A stretch of DNA of 64,000 nt, from positions 168,357 to 232,356 of the forward strand of contig CANQJL010000001.1 of NCBI GenBank assembly GCA_947624245.1, given 5' to 3'. The translations under genes were made by a program, and so were the position numbers. Each line of letters begins with the position of its first letter. Position 1 is the first letter of the stretch. Source of the stretch: an uncultured Acetatifactor sp. GTDB taxonomy: Bacteria; Bacillota; Clostridia; Lachnospirales; Lachnospiraceae. Positions 54,480 through 62,828 of this stretch are shown in pieces. The notes under the pieces were generated by a model. That model did not search any database and was not told the origin of the DNA. It saw nothing but the letters and a program-made list of their open reading frames with translations.

Positions 54480-55655
54480 TTACAACATCAGCCGGTAGAT
54501 TTCTGTGCAATCCTTCCGATCCAGTATGACAAAGCCGCTGATGGAACCGCTGCGGCCGTTTCCGTTGCAGAGCGTATCCACCAGATAGGGAATATCCTCC
54601 TCCTTTGCCCCCAGCTCCGCAAAATTCCCGGGCATACCGATGGAATGCAGGAAACGCCGGAGCGCTTCGATTCCGGCCTTTGCGGTCACTTCGGGATGCG
54701 CGTAATCCATCTGACAGCCCCAGACACGGACAGCCACCTGTGCAAACCGCATCACATTGTGGTGCATCACATAGGTGAAGACTGCAGGCATGGTCACGGC
54801 AAGTCCGGCTCCATGAGCGCAATCGTACAGCGCGGACAGCTCGTGCTCGATATTATGGCTGTTCCAATCCTGACTGCGCCCTACGCCGCAGGAATTGTTG
54901 TGCGCCATCATACCCGCCCACATGATATTGGCACGCGCCTCATAATGATCGGGATTCTCGATCACGCGAGGTCCCTCATGGATCATGGTCAGCAGCAGCG
55001 CCTCGATCAATCTGTCCGTAACCTCCACCTCCTCGGTGTTCGTCAGATAACGCTCATACAGATGCGCCATGATATCCGTGATGCCGCAGGCAGACTGATA
55101 AGCTGGCAGAGACTGTGTGAGGGCAGGATTCAGGATACTGAAGCAGGGACGAATGGCATCGCCGCTTGCACCTCTCTTGAGCATTCCCTTCTCATGGGTA
55201 ATGACAGAGTCAGGACTGCCCTCGCTGCCTGCCGCCGCAATGGTCAGGATCGTACCCACAGGAAGCGCCTTCTCGATAGGCTTTCCGCTGTAAAAATCCC
55301 AGAAGTCACCGTCATAGACCGCACCGGCAGCAATGGCCTTAGATGTGTCGATCACACTGCCGCCTCCCACAGCCAGAACGAAATCCACATTTTCCTTTCT
55401 GCTGAGCTCAATTCCCTCATAGACAAGACCGCTGCGGGGATTGGGCTTGACGCCGCCCAGCAGGACACAGGGAATCGCCTCCCTGTCCAGAGACGCCCTC
55501 ACACGGTCCAGCAGACCGGAACGAATGACGCTTCCTCCGCCGTAGACGATGAGCACCTTGCTCCCGCCAAAGCGTTTGACGTACTCTCCGGTCTCATTTT
55601 CGCGGTCCTTTCCAAATGCAAAAAAGGTAGGTGAGTAAAAATTAAAATTATCCAT
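54480..55655 (-). CDS. Iron-containing alcohol dehydrogenase
   Basis: 391 residues, type III Fe-ADH of the butanol dehydrogenase (YqdH/BdhA) group. NAD(P) site VLIVYGGGSVIRSG and VGGGSVID; metal ligands D194 and H198 (GITDIMAHLYE), H271 (NIEHELSALYD) and H281 (CAHGAGLA). GGAGGAAA precedes the ATG at 55655. It has its own promoter and heads the run with the FMN enzyme, TIM-barrel protein and YbaK. It may reduce an aldehyde formed in sugar breakdown. Confidence 0.92.
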   Translation of the reverse strand: MDNFNFYSPTFFAFGKDRENETGEYVKRFGGSKVLIVYGGGSVIRSGLLDRVRASLDREAIPCVLLGGVKPNPRSGLVYEGIELSRKENVDFVLAVGGGSVIDTSKAIAAGAVYDGDFWDFYSGKPIEKALPVGTILTIAAAGSEGSPDSVITHEKGMLKRGASGDAIRPCFSILNPALTQSLPAYQSACGITDIMAHLYERYLTNTEEVEVTDRLIEALLLTMIHEGPRVIENPDHYEARANIMWAGMMAHNNSCGVGRSQDWNSHNIEHELSALYDCAHGAGLAVTMPAVFTYVMHHNVMRFAQVAVRVWGCQMDYAHPEVTAKAGIEALRRFLHSIGMPGNFAELGAKEEDIPYLVDTLCNGNGRSGSISGFVILDRKDCTEIYRLML

Positions 55656-55710
55656 ATCCTGTTTCCTCCTCGATCCATACTTTTCTTTGTTCCAGCAAAC
55701 TGTTATAGTC

Positions 55711-55739
55711 AATATACCATCTTCGCACGCGGGAAACAA
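55711..55739 (-). promoter_or_regulatory. Promoter of the alcohol dehydrogenase operon
   Basis: On the minus strand TTGTTT (55739-55734) and TATATT (55716-55711), spacer 17 bases, about 55 bases before the start codon. Confidence 0.6.
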
Positions 55740-55773
55740 GATGCTGTTTTCAACAGTACCGCATTGTTTCAAG

Positions 55774-55821
55774 GGTGCGGATACAGGTGCGGATACAGGC
55801 GCGTATACCGGTACGGATACT
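55774..55821. repeat. Four tandem copies of a 12-bp unit
   Basis: GGTGCGGATACA at 55774-55785 and 55786-55797 are identical; GGCGCGTATACC (55798-55809) and GGTACGGATACT (55810-55821) are diverged copies, with a trace of a fifth after that. The array lies about 35 bases upstream of the -35 box of the alcohol dehydrogenase promoter and next to the terminator of the permease operon. Confidence 0.85.
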
Positions 55822-55834
55822 TGCGCGGTTGCCA

Positions 55835-55868
55835 AAAAAGCCGATATCCCGCAAGATATCGGCTTTTT
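55835..55868. terminator. Bidirectional-type terminator after the sugar permease operon
   Basis: 14-bp perfect stem AAAAAGCCGATATC/GATATCGGCTTTTT with 6-base loop. On the minus strand it ends the importer operon (stop at 55897). Confidence 0.88.
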
Positions 55869-55896
55869 GACATTCGGTACAGCTTATCGCCTTTTT

Positions 55897-56769
55897 TCAA
55901 CCTTTCACGGCACCTGCAATAAAACTCTCCTGAATGGACTTGCTCATAAATACATAGGCGAGCAGCGTCGGGAACGTTGCAATGACCAACGCCGCGCCAA
56001 TAGGCCCCCACTCTGTAGTATGCCGTCCGGAAAGAGCCTGAATACCTACGGGCAATGTCTTCAATGCCTCCTTGCTGATGAAGACATTTGCAAACATAAG
56101 CTCATTCCAACACTGCAGGAACGTATAGATGCTGATGGTCGCCAGCGCCGGCTTCATCAGGGGAACAATGATCAACATGAAAGTCTTCCACAATCCGCAT
56201 CCGTCAATACACGCCGCCTCGTCCAGATCCTTCGGGATATCATTCATGAACCCTGTACAGATCAGTATGGCCATGGCCAGTGAAAATGCGGAGTATGGTA
56301 TGATCAGAGACCAATAAGAATTGGTCATGTGCAGCTTGCTCAAGGTAATGAAAATAGGTACAATGGACGCATGAATAGGAATCGTGATTCCCAGCATAAA
56401 GAAGCTGTTCATCAATGTCCTTCCCTTCCACACAATGCGCGTCATCGCATAGGTCGCCATCAGCGCTGCAACCAGCGATATCACGATAGTAACCACCGTT
56501 ACGATCACGCTGTTCAGAAAGTATCGGGGCATGTTTCCCGTGGTCATTGCCTTTTGGTAGTTAGACCAAAGCCATTCCTTCGGGAGACCCATTACGTTCA
56601 TGCCGTATACTTCTTCATTGCTCTTCAAAGAAAAGGTAAACATCCAATAGATGGGAAACAGATCAATCAAAGCCCAGAGGATCAGCCCGATATAGATCAG
56701 CGTCCTGAGAAATTTGTTGGTCTTCTGAACATGATACTGCTCGAGACCGGTTTCTTTACTTTTTTCCAT
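55897..56769 (-). CDS. Carbohydrate ABC importer permease (MalG-like)
   Basis: 290 residues with six membrane helices. The coupling loop DEAACIDGCGLWKTFMLIIVP matches the EAA motif of CUT1 permeases. It ends with SIQESFIAGAVKG, the common C-terminus of MalG-like proteins. AAGGAGAGG precedes the ATG and the gene overlaps the other permease by 14 bases. No ATPase is encoded here, so it would use a shared MsmK/UgpC-type ATPase from elsewhere. Confidence 0.93.
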   Translation of the reverse strand: MEKSKETGLEQYHVQKTNKFLRTLIYIGLILWALIDLFPIYWMFTFSLKSNEEVYGMNVMGLPKEWLWSNYQKAMTTGNMPRYFLNSVIVTVVTIVISLVAALMATYAMTRIVWKGRTLMNSFFMLGITIPIHASIVPIFITLSKLHMTNSYWSLIIPYSAFSLAMAILICTGFMNDIPKDLDEAACIDGCGLWKTFMLIIVPLMKPALATISIYTFLQCWNELMFANVFISKEALKTLPVGIQALSGRHTTEWGPIGAALVIATFPTLLAYVFMSKSIQESFIAGAVKG

Positions 56770-57661
56770 AGATATCCCTCTCCTTAAATACAGCGCTAAT
56801 AATTATGGCAAATGCAAAGCACAGGGCAATCATAAGCACCGCTATCGTACTTCCCATACCATATCTGTTGCGTTCAAACAGCATGTTGATCATCAGCGTA
56901 CTGGGCACCTCGGTTGCATGGAAGGGACCGCCGTTGGTCAGGACGTAGATCAGGTCGAAAGACTTGAGAGACCCCGTCACGGCAAAGATCACGCTCACAC
57001 GCAAAATAGGCTTGATGCAGGGAATGACGATATACCGATCCACCTGTGCGTCAGTAGCGCCGTCCAGCTTTGCAGCCTCGCGGAGATCCGGCGAAACGCT
57101 TCTCACACCCGCATACATCAAAAGCATATGATAACCCACATACTGCCAAAGAGTAGGTATAAACACGCACCACAGAGCGGAGGATACATTTCCCAGCCAG
57201 CCGCCCGTAGGCATCACATTACTCGCGCCGAACAATCCCAGAACGGCATTCAGAATACCGTAGTCCGGATTATAGATTTTTCTCCAGAGCTGACCGATTA
57301 CCACCGTGGAAATCAGCACGGGAAGGAAATAAACGGAAAGGAACGCCCGCTCTCCCTTGACTCCTTTTCCCAGCATCAGCGCCAATCCCAACGACAGCGG
57401 GAGCTGAATGAACACGGAAAGAGCCGCCAAGAGCAGGGAATTGCCGAGAGCCTTCCAAAAGCTGATGGAACCGCTGGTAAACAACTCTTGATAATTGCCG
57501 AGCCCTATAAATTCCATTCCCTGTGTACTGATACTCCGAAGATCATACAGGCTGTAGACCACCGACATGATAATAGGAGCAATCAGCACGCCGATGAACA
57601 GAATCAATCCCGGCAGCAGGAAGAGGAACACCGTCACATTTCTATATGTTTTATTTTTCAT
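56756..57661 (-). CDS. Carbohydrate ABC importer permease (MalF-like)
   Basis: 301 residues with six membrane helices, CUT1 family. Coupling loop: REAAKLDGATDAQVDRYIVI. GGAAGG precedes the ATG. It follows the binding-protein gene after about 90 bases that contain a hairpin. Confidence 0.93.
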   Translation of the reverse strand: MKNKTYRNVTVFLFLLPGLILFIGVLIAPIIMSVVYSLYDLRSISTQGMEFIGLGNYQELFTSGSISFWKALGNSLLLAALSVFIQLPLSLGLALMLGKGVKGERAFLSVYFLPVLISTVVIGQLWRKIYNPDYGILNAVLGLFGASNVMPTGGWLGNVSSALWCVFIPTLWQYVGYHMLLMYAGVRSVSPDLREAAKLDGATDAQVDRYIVIPCIKPILRVSVIFAVTGSLKSFDLIYVLTNGGPFHATEVPSTLMINMLFERNRYGMGSTIAVLMIALCFAFAIIISAVFKERDIYGKK

Positions 57662-57689
57662 GTTCTCAGTTACCTTCCAAAGAATAAAA

Positions 57690-57743
57690 ATGCGGTCTCT
57701 CCGGCTCCCCCATAAGGAAGATCAGGAAAGACCGCATCGGCTG
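57690..57743 (-). terminator. Hairpin between the binding-protein and permease genes
   Basis: ATGCGGTCT (57737-57729 on the minus strand reading) pairs with AGACCGCAT (57698-57690), 30-base loop, then TTTTTATTC. Probably a leaky terminator that keeps permease levels below binding protein. Confidence 0.7.
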
Positions 57744-57752
57744 TTTGCTGGA

Positions 57753-59126
57753 TTATCTGATATCTTTAGCCAGACCTTCAATGAAGCCCTTGCCGTCGAT
57801 GTTGCTTCCGTAAACCTGTGCAACATAATCAAGATAGGTATTAGCCTCGTCTGCGTTCATAGCGGTATCACCGAACAGAACGTAAGCCTTAGCCTCGTTG
57901 CATATCTGTGCAACATCCTGAGTCAGTGCGTTTACAGAGCTGGTATCACCGTAAGGCGTCCAAGCGGGAAGTCCGCAGCCGTCAAGATATCCGTAATGGC
58001 AGATCTTCTTGCCGAGCTCAAAGGTGTACTTTGCTGCAACTGCCGCATTCTCGGAAGCTGCCGTAACAGCCAGAGTATCGGAAGGTCCGCCGATCAACTG
58101 ACCAAGTTCGGACTTGTCAGCGTTGATAACGGGGAACTCTGCAACCTTTACCTTCGGGAAGAAATTCTCGTCGTTAGCAAAATCTGCGCAGTTCCAAGTA
58201 CCGTTCATGTAGAATGCATACTTGCCGGCCATGAAGTTAGCCTTTACCTCGTCGTTGGACAGGGAAATACCGTTGGGGTCAAAGTAACCATTGGTTACCA
58301 TGGACTGGAAGGTATCCACTGCGTCTGCAACCTCCTGATTGTTCCAGGTTGCTCTTCCGAGGAAAATGTCGTTCATAGCGTCTGCACCGATAGACTTCTC
58401 GATAACAGACTCAAGATACTCGGTCACGCACCAAGTCTCGCTTCCTGCACAACCGAAAGGAATGATGCCCTTTTCCTTCAATGCATCGCAGCATGCGATA
58501 AACTCATCGTAGGTTCCGGGGATCTCCTGATAGCCTGCCTCCTCCAGAAGCTCCATGTTAGCGAACAGACCTACAATGTTCATTGTAAGAGGCACGCCAT
58601 AGTGCTTTCCGTCATAGGTGGAGTTTGCCATCATAACCTCAGGCAGCTCGCTCTGATACTCGGCATATGTCTCGTCCAGGCAGTAAACCTTATCCTGTGC
58701 AACGAAATCGCCAAGGAATGCGCAAGACCATGTAAAGAAGATGTCAGGCACTTCGTCTGCAGCCATAGCAGCCTTGATCTTGGTCTTATAGGACTGGTTC
58801 TCGAAAGCTTCCCAATTCAGTGTGATGTTGGGATACTCAGATGCCATCTCCTCGATAGCTGCCTCGTAAGAGTGGCGGTTGGAATCGCTCTCGGTGGCGA
58901 TACACCACATCTCCAGAGTGCAGTCTGCAGCAGACAGATCTACGCCGGATGTCGTGTTTTCTGCCTCGGCATTGCTGTCATCTGCCTCGCTGCTTTCAGG
59001 TGCGGCGCTGCTTTCCTCAGATGACTCGGGTGCAGAGCTGCTTGCTCCGCCGTCATTGCCGCATGCCGCCATGGACAGTACCATTGCACCGGCAAGCAGG
59101 AGCGCAACAACTTTTTTCAGTTTCAT
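57753..59126 (-). CDS. Carbohydrate ABC importer solute-binding lipoprotein
   Basis: 457 residues. Lipoprotein signal with SMAAC (C22), a Ser/Glu-rich linker (SSEESSAAPESSEADD), then a family 1 sugar-binding fold (LEMWCIATESDSNRHSYEAA, GKYAFYMNGTWNCADFAND). AAGGAGGG lies ahead of the ATG. It heads the importer genes and is likely abundant. The sugar is not known. Confidence 0.93.
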   Translation of the reverse strand: MKLKKVVALLLAGAMVLSMAACGNDGGASSSAPESSEESSAAPESSEADDSNAEAENTTSGVDLSAADCTLEMWCIATESDSNRHSYEAAIEEMASEYPNITLNWEAFENQSYKTKIKAAMAADEVPDIFFTWSCAFLGDFVAQDKVYCLDETYAEYQSELPEVMMANSTYDGKHYGVPLTMNIVGLFANMELLEEAGYQEIPGTYDEFIACCDALKEKGIIPFGCAGSETWCVTEYLESVIEKSIGADAMNDIFLGRATWNNQEVADAVDTFQSMVTNGYFDPNGISLSNDEVKANFMAGKYAFYMNGTWNCADFANDENFFPKVKVAEFPVINADKSELGQLIGGPSDTLAVTAASENAAVAAKYTFELGKKICHYGYLDGCGLPAWTPYGDTSSVNALTQDVAQICNEAKAYVLFGDTAMNADEANTYLDYVAQVYGSNIDGKGFIEGLAKDIR

Positions 59127-59161
59127 GTTAAGTCCCTCCTTATAAAAGTTTAATCTATAGA

Positions 59162-59199
59162 AACAATCAGTCCAAACAACTTACTTCCATCTGATTGTT
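59162..59199. promoter_or_regulatory. 9-bp inverted repeat ahead of the sugar-binding protein gene
   Basis: AACAATCAG (59162-59170) and CTGATTGTT (59191-59199), 20-base centre, between the lipoprotein gene and the binding-protein gene. It may be a weak terminator (TTTCTATAG follows on the minus strand) or a regulator site. Confidence 0.4.
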
Positions 59200-59211
59200 A
59201 CCTATCACATA

Positions 59212-59760
59212 TCATTCCATTTTGACCATGGGCCACGGATACTCCACGGTAAGCTCGCCGTCCTCAATGGAATAGTAGACGTAAGTATCCTCAAAATGGT
59301 CATTGTAAATCAATTTAATCGTTCCGGCTTCCTCATCCAATATGTAATATCCCGGGAAAACACCGTCCTCCAGAAAAGTCCCCTTGACGGTAAATTCATA
59401 GGACCAATGCTGGCTCTCATTTTCCCAGAGCCCGATGAGGCCGTCTGCTTCGCCCTCGCCCGCATACTGATATGTAGTCGTCTCATAGAGAAGCATTCCG
59501 TCTTTGTCCTCTGTATATCGCATCTTCAGAACATTCCCCTGCTCATCCGTCAGCGTGAAGAACTGTTCGTCCTTGGAATATTCGTATGTATTCCCCTTGT
59601 AGACCGCCTTTCCGTCATTCTCCAATCGAAAGACCTCTACTTCCGGATCATGTATATATGCCCAGCTTTCCGCGGCATCCTTCCCGCCCGCGCATCCGAC
59701 CTGCGCAAACGCAAGACACAGCAGCATACATCCCAAAGGGATCAGCTTATTTCTTTTCAT
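59212..59760 (-). CDS. Small lipoprotein, function unknown
   Basis: 182 residues; I do not recognise a family. Lipoprotein signal with AQVGC (C23), then a beta-rich, acidic and aromatic domain with repeats of the sort GNTYEYSKDEQFFTLTDEQ and FEDTYVYYSIEDGELTVEY. Such lipocalin-like domains (for example DUF5640-type) are common in Clostridia. It lies at the head of the sugar importer operon behind a consensus promoter, so it may help bind or handle the substrate at the cell surface. Confidence 0.75.
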   Translation of the reverse strand: MKRNKLIPLGCMLLCLAFAQVGCAGGKDAAESWAYIHDPEVEVFRLENDGKAVYKGNTYEYSKDEQFFTLTDEQGNVLKMRYTEDKDGMLLYETTTYQYAGEGEADGLIGLWENESQHWSYEFTVKGTFLEDGVFPGYYILDEEAGTIKLIYNDHFEDTYVYYSIEDGELTVEYPWPMVKME

Positions 59761-59852
59761 TTCCCGAACGTCTTCTTTCTAAAAAACATCGCGCAAGATA
59801 GATGGCGGCTCATTACGATTACCCCCCCTATCATAATGCTCAATCAAATTAG

Positions 59853-59881
59853 ATTATATACTACATTCCCTGCCATGTCAA
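59853..59881 (-). promoter_or_regulatory. Consensus sigma-A promoter of the lipoprotein and sugar importer genes
   Basis: On the minus strand TTGACA (59881-59876) and TATAAT (59858-59853), 17-base spacer: exact consensus at both boxes. Confidence 0.93.
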
Positions 59882-59993
59882 GTGCACGCTGACCTGAGCC
59901 TCTATACTGCCCCGCCGACTTGAGCTTCCACGCTTCCTAAAATTTGTTTCTTATATTTTAAGTTGATTTTCCGATTAGAATTTCGCTATATTG

Positions 59994-60022
59994 TTGTCAA
60001 AAATGTAGAAAAGTTGTATGAT
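59994..60022 (+). promoter_or_regulatory. Sigma-A promoter of the FIST-GGDEF gene
   Basis: TTGTCA (59994-59999), 17 bases, TATGAT (60017-60022), about 50 bases before the start codon. Confidence 0.75.
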
Positions 60023-60072
60023 GTACATATATATGTGCCACAACAGTGAAAACAGAGGGGAAATCATTAAAA

Positions 60073-61842
60073 ATGAAACAGTTCCAGATTGCCTATACGG
60101 ACGACGAAGCATTCTGCCGGCAAATAGACGAGATCAACTCATGGTGCGGCGCAAATGCCGCCTACACGAAGCTGTTCCGTATCTATTCGGAGGATATGGA
60201 GCAGGAACATATCCGACATATCTGCGACTTACTTGACGAACACATGCCGGAGGCATTATACCTCGGCTGTACCACAAATGCCAATATCATGAATGCCGCT
60301 CTTGCGGACGCGAAGATCCTGCTGACCTGCACCGTGTTTGAATATGAGACCACGCGGGCGGCGATCTTACAGTTTCCGTTTCTTGAAGAAAATGTCAGAG
60401 AAGATGTGGAGAAACTTCGCACATTTTGTCTTGAGAATCCCTGGGTCAGCTGCATAGAGATGCACGCCACCATCATGGATATGTCCATGAAGGAATTTTG
60501 TGACGAAATGACCCTGCTGCCGAAGGACATACAGGTATTCGGCGGAGGTGCCTTCAACCCCAACATGGACGACGAAACTGCCGCTGTCTTTTCCAAGGAC
60601 AACGGCCTTCTCGCCCACGGCATCATCTTTCTTCTGCTCGGCGGTCCGGATTTCCATGTCCACAGCACTTTTATTTCCGGCTGGAAGCCGCTCAGAAGGC
60701 GGTTCCTCGTCACAAAGGCGGACCGCGCGATACTCTATGAGCTGGACGGACGCCCTGCTTTTGACGTATATCATAGATTTCTTGGGATTAAGAAGAATGA
60801 CAGATTTTTCTCCAATACGCTGGAATTTCCGCTGTTCGTGGGCCACAATGACCTTGACGTCCTGCGCTGCCCTCTGGCAGTCAATGAGGACGGTTCCTTC
60901 GTCATGTCCTCAGACATGCAGGAAGGTACTTACGTGCGAATGGCATACGGCGTTCCCGACACGATCCTTTCGAGTATCCGCAAGGACGGCCAAAAGATAG
61001 CAGACTTCAGGCCGCAGATCATACAGGCCTTCTCCTGCGCCGCGCGCAGAGCCTTCTGGGGCGACGACAATATCAGCGAGGAGACCCTTCCGTTTCGTGC
61101 GGTGGCGGTCACCAGCGGATTTTATACGCACGGAGAATTTCTGCGTATGGACGGAGATATGCTCAATTTTAATGTAACGCTTGTGCTCGCCGCCATGCGC
61201 GAGGGAGAGCCGGCGGCAGGGGAACCTGCGCATATCTATGACACGCAGCTCGACGACCTTGACAAAATTCCCATCATTTCACGCTTTGTTTCCTTTATCG
61301 AAGCATCTACGGCCGAGCTGGAGGAGATAAACGTAAAGCTCGCAATGACATCGATCACAGACGGGCTGACGGGACTTTACAACCGCACCGAGATCGAACG
61401 CAGGATTCGGATCGCCATGGACAAGAGAACCGCAAGCGAGTCCCCTGCTCCGCTTTCGCTCATCATGCTGGATATCGACAATTTCAAGCGTGTGAACGAC
61501 ACCTACGGCCACAGGGAAGGGGATCACGTCATACAGGCGCTCTCCGATGTTCTGAGACAGACCGTCATCGGCGTGCACTCGTATTACATCGGCAGATGGG
61601 GCGGCGAAGAATTCATGGTCCTGCTGTCGCAGGGCACGGCGGACGAGGCCGCCGCTCTGGCGGAACGGATACGTCTAAATTTCGCCGCCGTTTCCTATGA
61701 AACAGCAAAACCGCAGACTGTCAGCATCGGCGTGACCGCGGCGCGGGACGGCGAAGACCCGGACGCTCTCTACAGCAGAGTAGACAAAGCCCTCTACACA
61801 GCCAAAGCAAACGGAAAAAATCAAGTGGTACGTCTGGATTGA
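60073..61842 (+). CDS. FIST sensor domain-GGDEF diguanylate cyclase
   Basis: 589 residues, soluble, no membrane segment or signal. FIST N and C domains (about 1-390; DLLDEHMPEALYLGCTTN, IQVFGGGAFNPNM) are thought to bind small ligands such as amino acids. A helical linker (about 400-425) leads to a GGDEF domain with LIMLDIDNFKRVNDTYGH and the active-site loop GRWGGEEFMVLL. The inhibitory RxxD site before the loop is absent. It should make cyclic di-GMP in response to an internal signal. ATG at 60073 with AGGGG 13 bases ahead; spacing is long, but the upstream GTG has no site at all. Confidence 0.9.
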   Translation: MKQFQIAYTDDEAFCRQIDEINSWCGANAAYTKLFRIYSEDMEQEHIRHICDLLDEHMPEALYLGCTTNANIMNAALADAKILLTCTVFEYETTRAAILQFPFLEENVREDVEKLRTFCLENPWVSCIEMHATIMDMSMKEFCDEMTLLPKDIQVFGGGAFNPNMDDETAAVFSKDNGLLAHGIIFLLLGGPDFHVHSTFISGWKPLRRRFLVTKADRAILYELDGRPAFDVYHRFLGIKKNDRFFSNTLEFPLFVGHNDLDVLRCPLAVNEDGSFVMSSDMQEGTYVRMAYGVPDTILSSIRKDGQKIADFRPQIIQAFSCAARRAFWGDDNISEETLPFRAVAVTSGFYTHGEFLRMDGDMLNFNVTLVLAAMREGEPAAGEPAHIYDTQLDDLDKIPIISRFVSFIEASTAELEEINVKLAMTSITDGLTGLYNRTEIERRIRIAMDKRTASESPAPLSLIMLDIDNFKRVNDTYGHREGDHVIQALSDVLRQTVIGVHSYYIGRWGGEEFMVLLSQGTADEAAALAERIRLNFAAVSYETAKPQTVSIGVTAARDGEDPDALYSRVDKALYTAKANGKNQVVRLD

Positions 61843-62015
61843 TGTACCGCTTTCTTTCTTTTGTTCATATTTTGTTTACAATTCATTCAATTTTTTTTTT
61901 AATTCTCATCATTTTTTAGACATTTCTTTCGCCTATACTAAAATCAAGATATCCGAGCGATGTTAAAACAACTTACAACGCAGTTTACTGTTTACCAATA
62001 ACTTTTTCATAATAA
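61843..62015. other. AT-rich gap after the FIST-GGDEF gene
   Basis: About 170 bases without a gene. It contains a long T tract (near 61890) but no clear stem, promoter or RNA gene that I can identify. Confidence 0.4.
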
Positions 62016-62042
62016 ATGCCAAGGAACCCGGTTCCTTGGCAT
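62016..62042. terminator. Perfect 13-bp inverted repeat, probable terminator
   Basis: ATGCCAAGGAACC / GGTTCCTTGGCAT around a single base (62016-62042). It lies between convergent genes; on the minus strand TTTATTATG follows, so it probably ends the gene at 62073-62708. Confidence 0.75.
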
Positions 62043-62072
62043 CCTCCCTTTTCAGGGCTTTTTTTCTTTTCC

Positions 62073-62708
62073 TCAGAAACATATCTTTTCTCCGGTCTTC
62101 AGAAAAAAGCATTCGCCGCCGCTGCTCTCACCTTCCGAAAGCCTTATCAGAACGGCTCTCATACGCCCGTTCAGTCTGTGATACACGCGCCTGTCGATCC
62201 ACGGCAGATCCTGCAGATACTCCCGCTGGTCCTCATTCAGCAGTTGAAGCAGGCTCCGAAAGCGCTCCGGCTGCCCGTTCTTCAACAGGCCGAAATCACA
62301 GGACACATACGAGTATTCCTCCCCGTTTACGGCAAGCTTTTTCTGCAGCATATCCCGAAGGGTTTGCGGGTCTCTGCGCACGGTGATCTCCTTCCACTGT
62401 ATCGGACCGCCCGCCTTCTGCGGTCCCGCCACACGTCGAAAGCTCGCCCTGCCGTACTCATTATATTCCCTCACATAAGAGACCTTCTCCCTTGCCGTGC
62501 CGTCGGGCTCCTGCGTCAGGATAACCTCCGTCTCGATCAGCCGCTCCCACACCCTTTTCTGCACCCGCTCAAACGGTGTGGGAAAATCCAGCCGTTCCAT
62601 GATCTGCCTTACGGAATATCCCATGTCTGTGAGATGGCGGATCGCGCCGCCGCTTGCAGCCTCATTGGCATAATTTGACAGAGCTTCTTGAAAATAGGAT
62701 TGCGGCAT
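62073..62708 (-). CDS. Protein of unknown function
   Basis: 211 residues; not recognised. The N-terminal part (NEAASGGAIRHLTDMGYSVR, QIMERLDFPTPFERVQKRVW) looks like a helix-turn-helix, followed by a middle section with many basic residues and a C-terminal helical part (RFRSLLQLLNEDQREYLQDL). No signal peptide or membrane helix. GAGAGGA precedes the ATG. It lies 120 bases after the aldolase gene, with a terminator between. It could be a DNA-binding regulator; this is a guess. Confidence 0.65.
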   Translation of the reverse strand: MPQSYFQEALSNYANEAASGGAIRHLTDMGYSVRQIMERLDFPTPFERVQKRVWERLIETEVILTQEPDGTAREKVSYVREYNEYGRASFRRVAGPQKAGGPIQWKEITVRRDPQTLRDMLQKKLAVNGEEYSYVSCDFGLLKNGQPERFRSLLQLLNEDQREYLQDLPWIDRRVYHRLNGRMRAVLIRLSEGESSGGECFFLKTGEKICF

Positions 62709-62738
62709 AACTTTTCCTCTCCGGTCATAAGCAGTCTG

Positions 62739-62779
62739 AAAAACAATCCCCCAACTGTTTTCACAAACAGTCGGGGGGG
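62739..62779 (-). terminator. Terminator of the aldolase gene
   Basis: CCCCC-AACTGTTT paired with AAACAGT-C-GGGGG (62748-62777), 4-base loop, and on the minus strand ATTGTTTTTC (T run 62743-62739). Confidence 0.85.
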
Positions 62780-62828
62780 TATTATCAGAACAATTAAGAA
62801 CTCCTTAGTCCGATCGGTCCTCGGCGCT

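Noticed and set aside
55687..56283. Plus-strand open frame with a Gly-Ala-Asp-Thr repeat
   Set aside because: The repeat comes from the 12-bp tandem DNA array; the rest is the complement of a permease gene and has no ribosome binding site.
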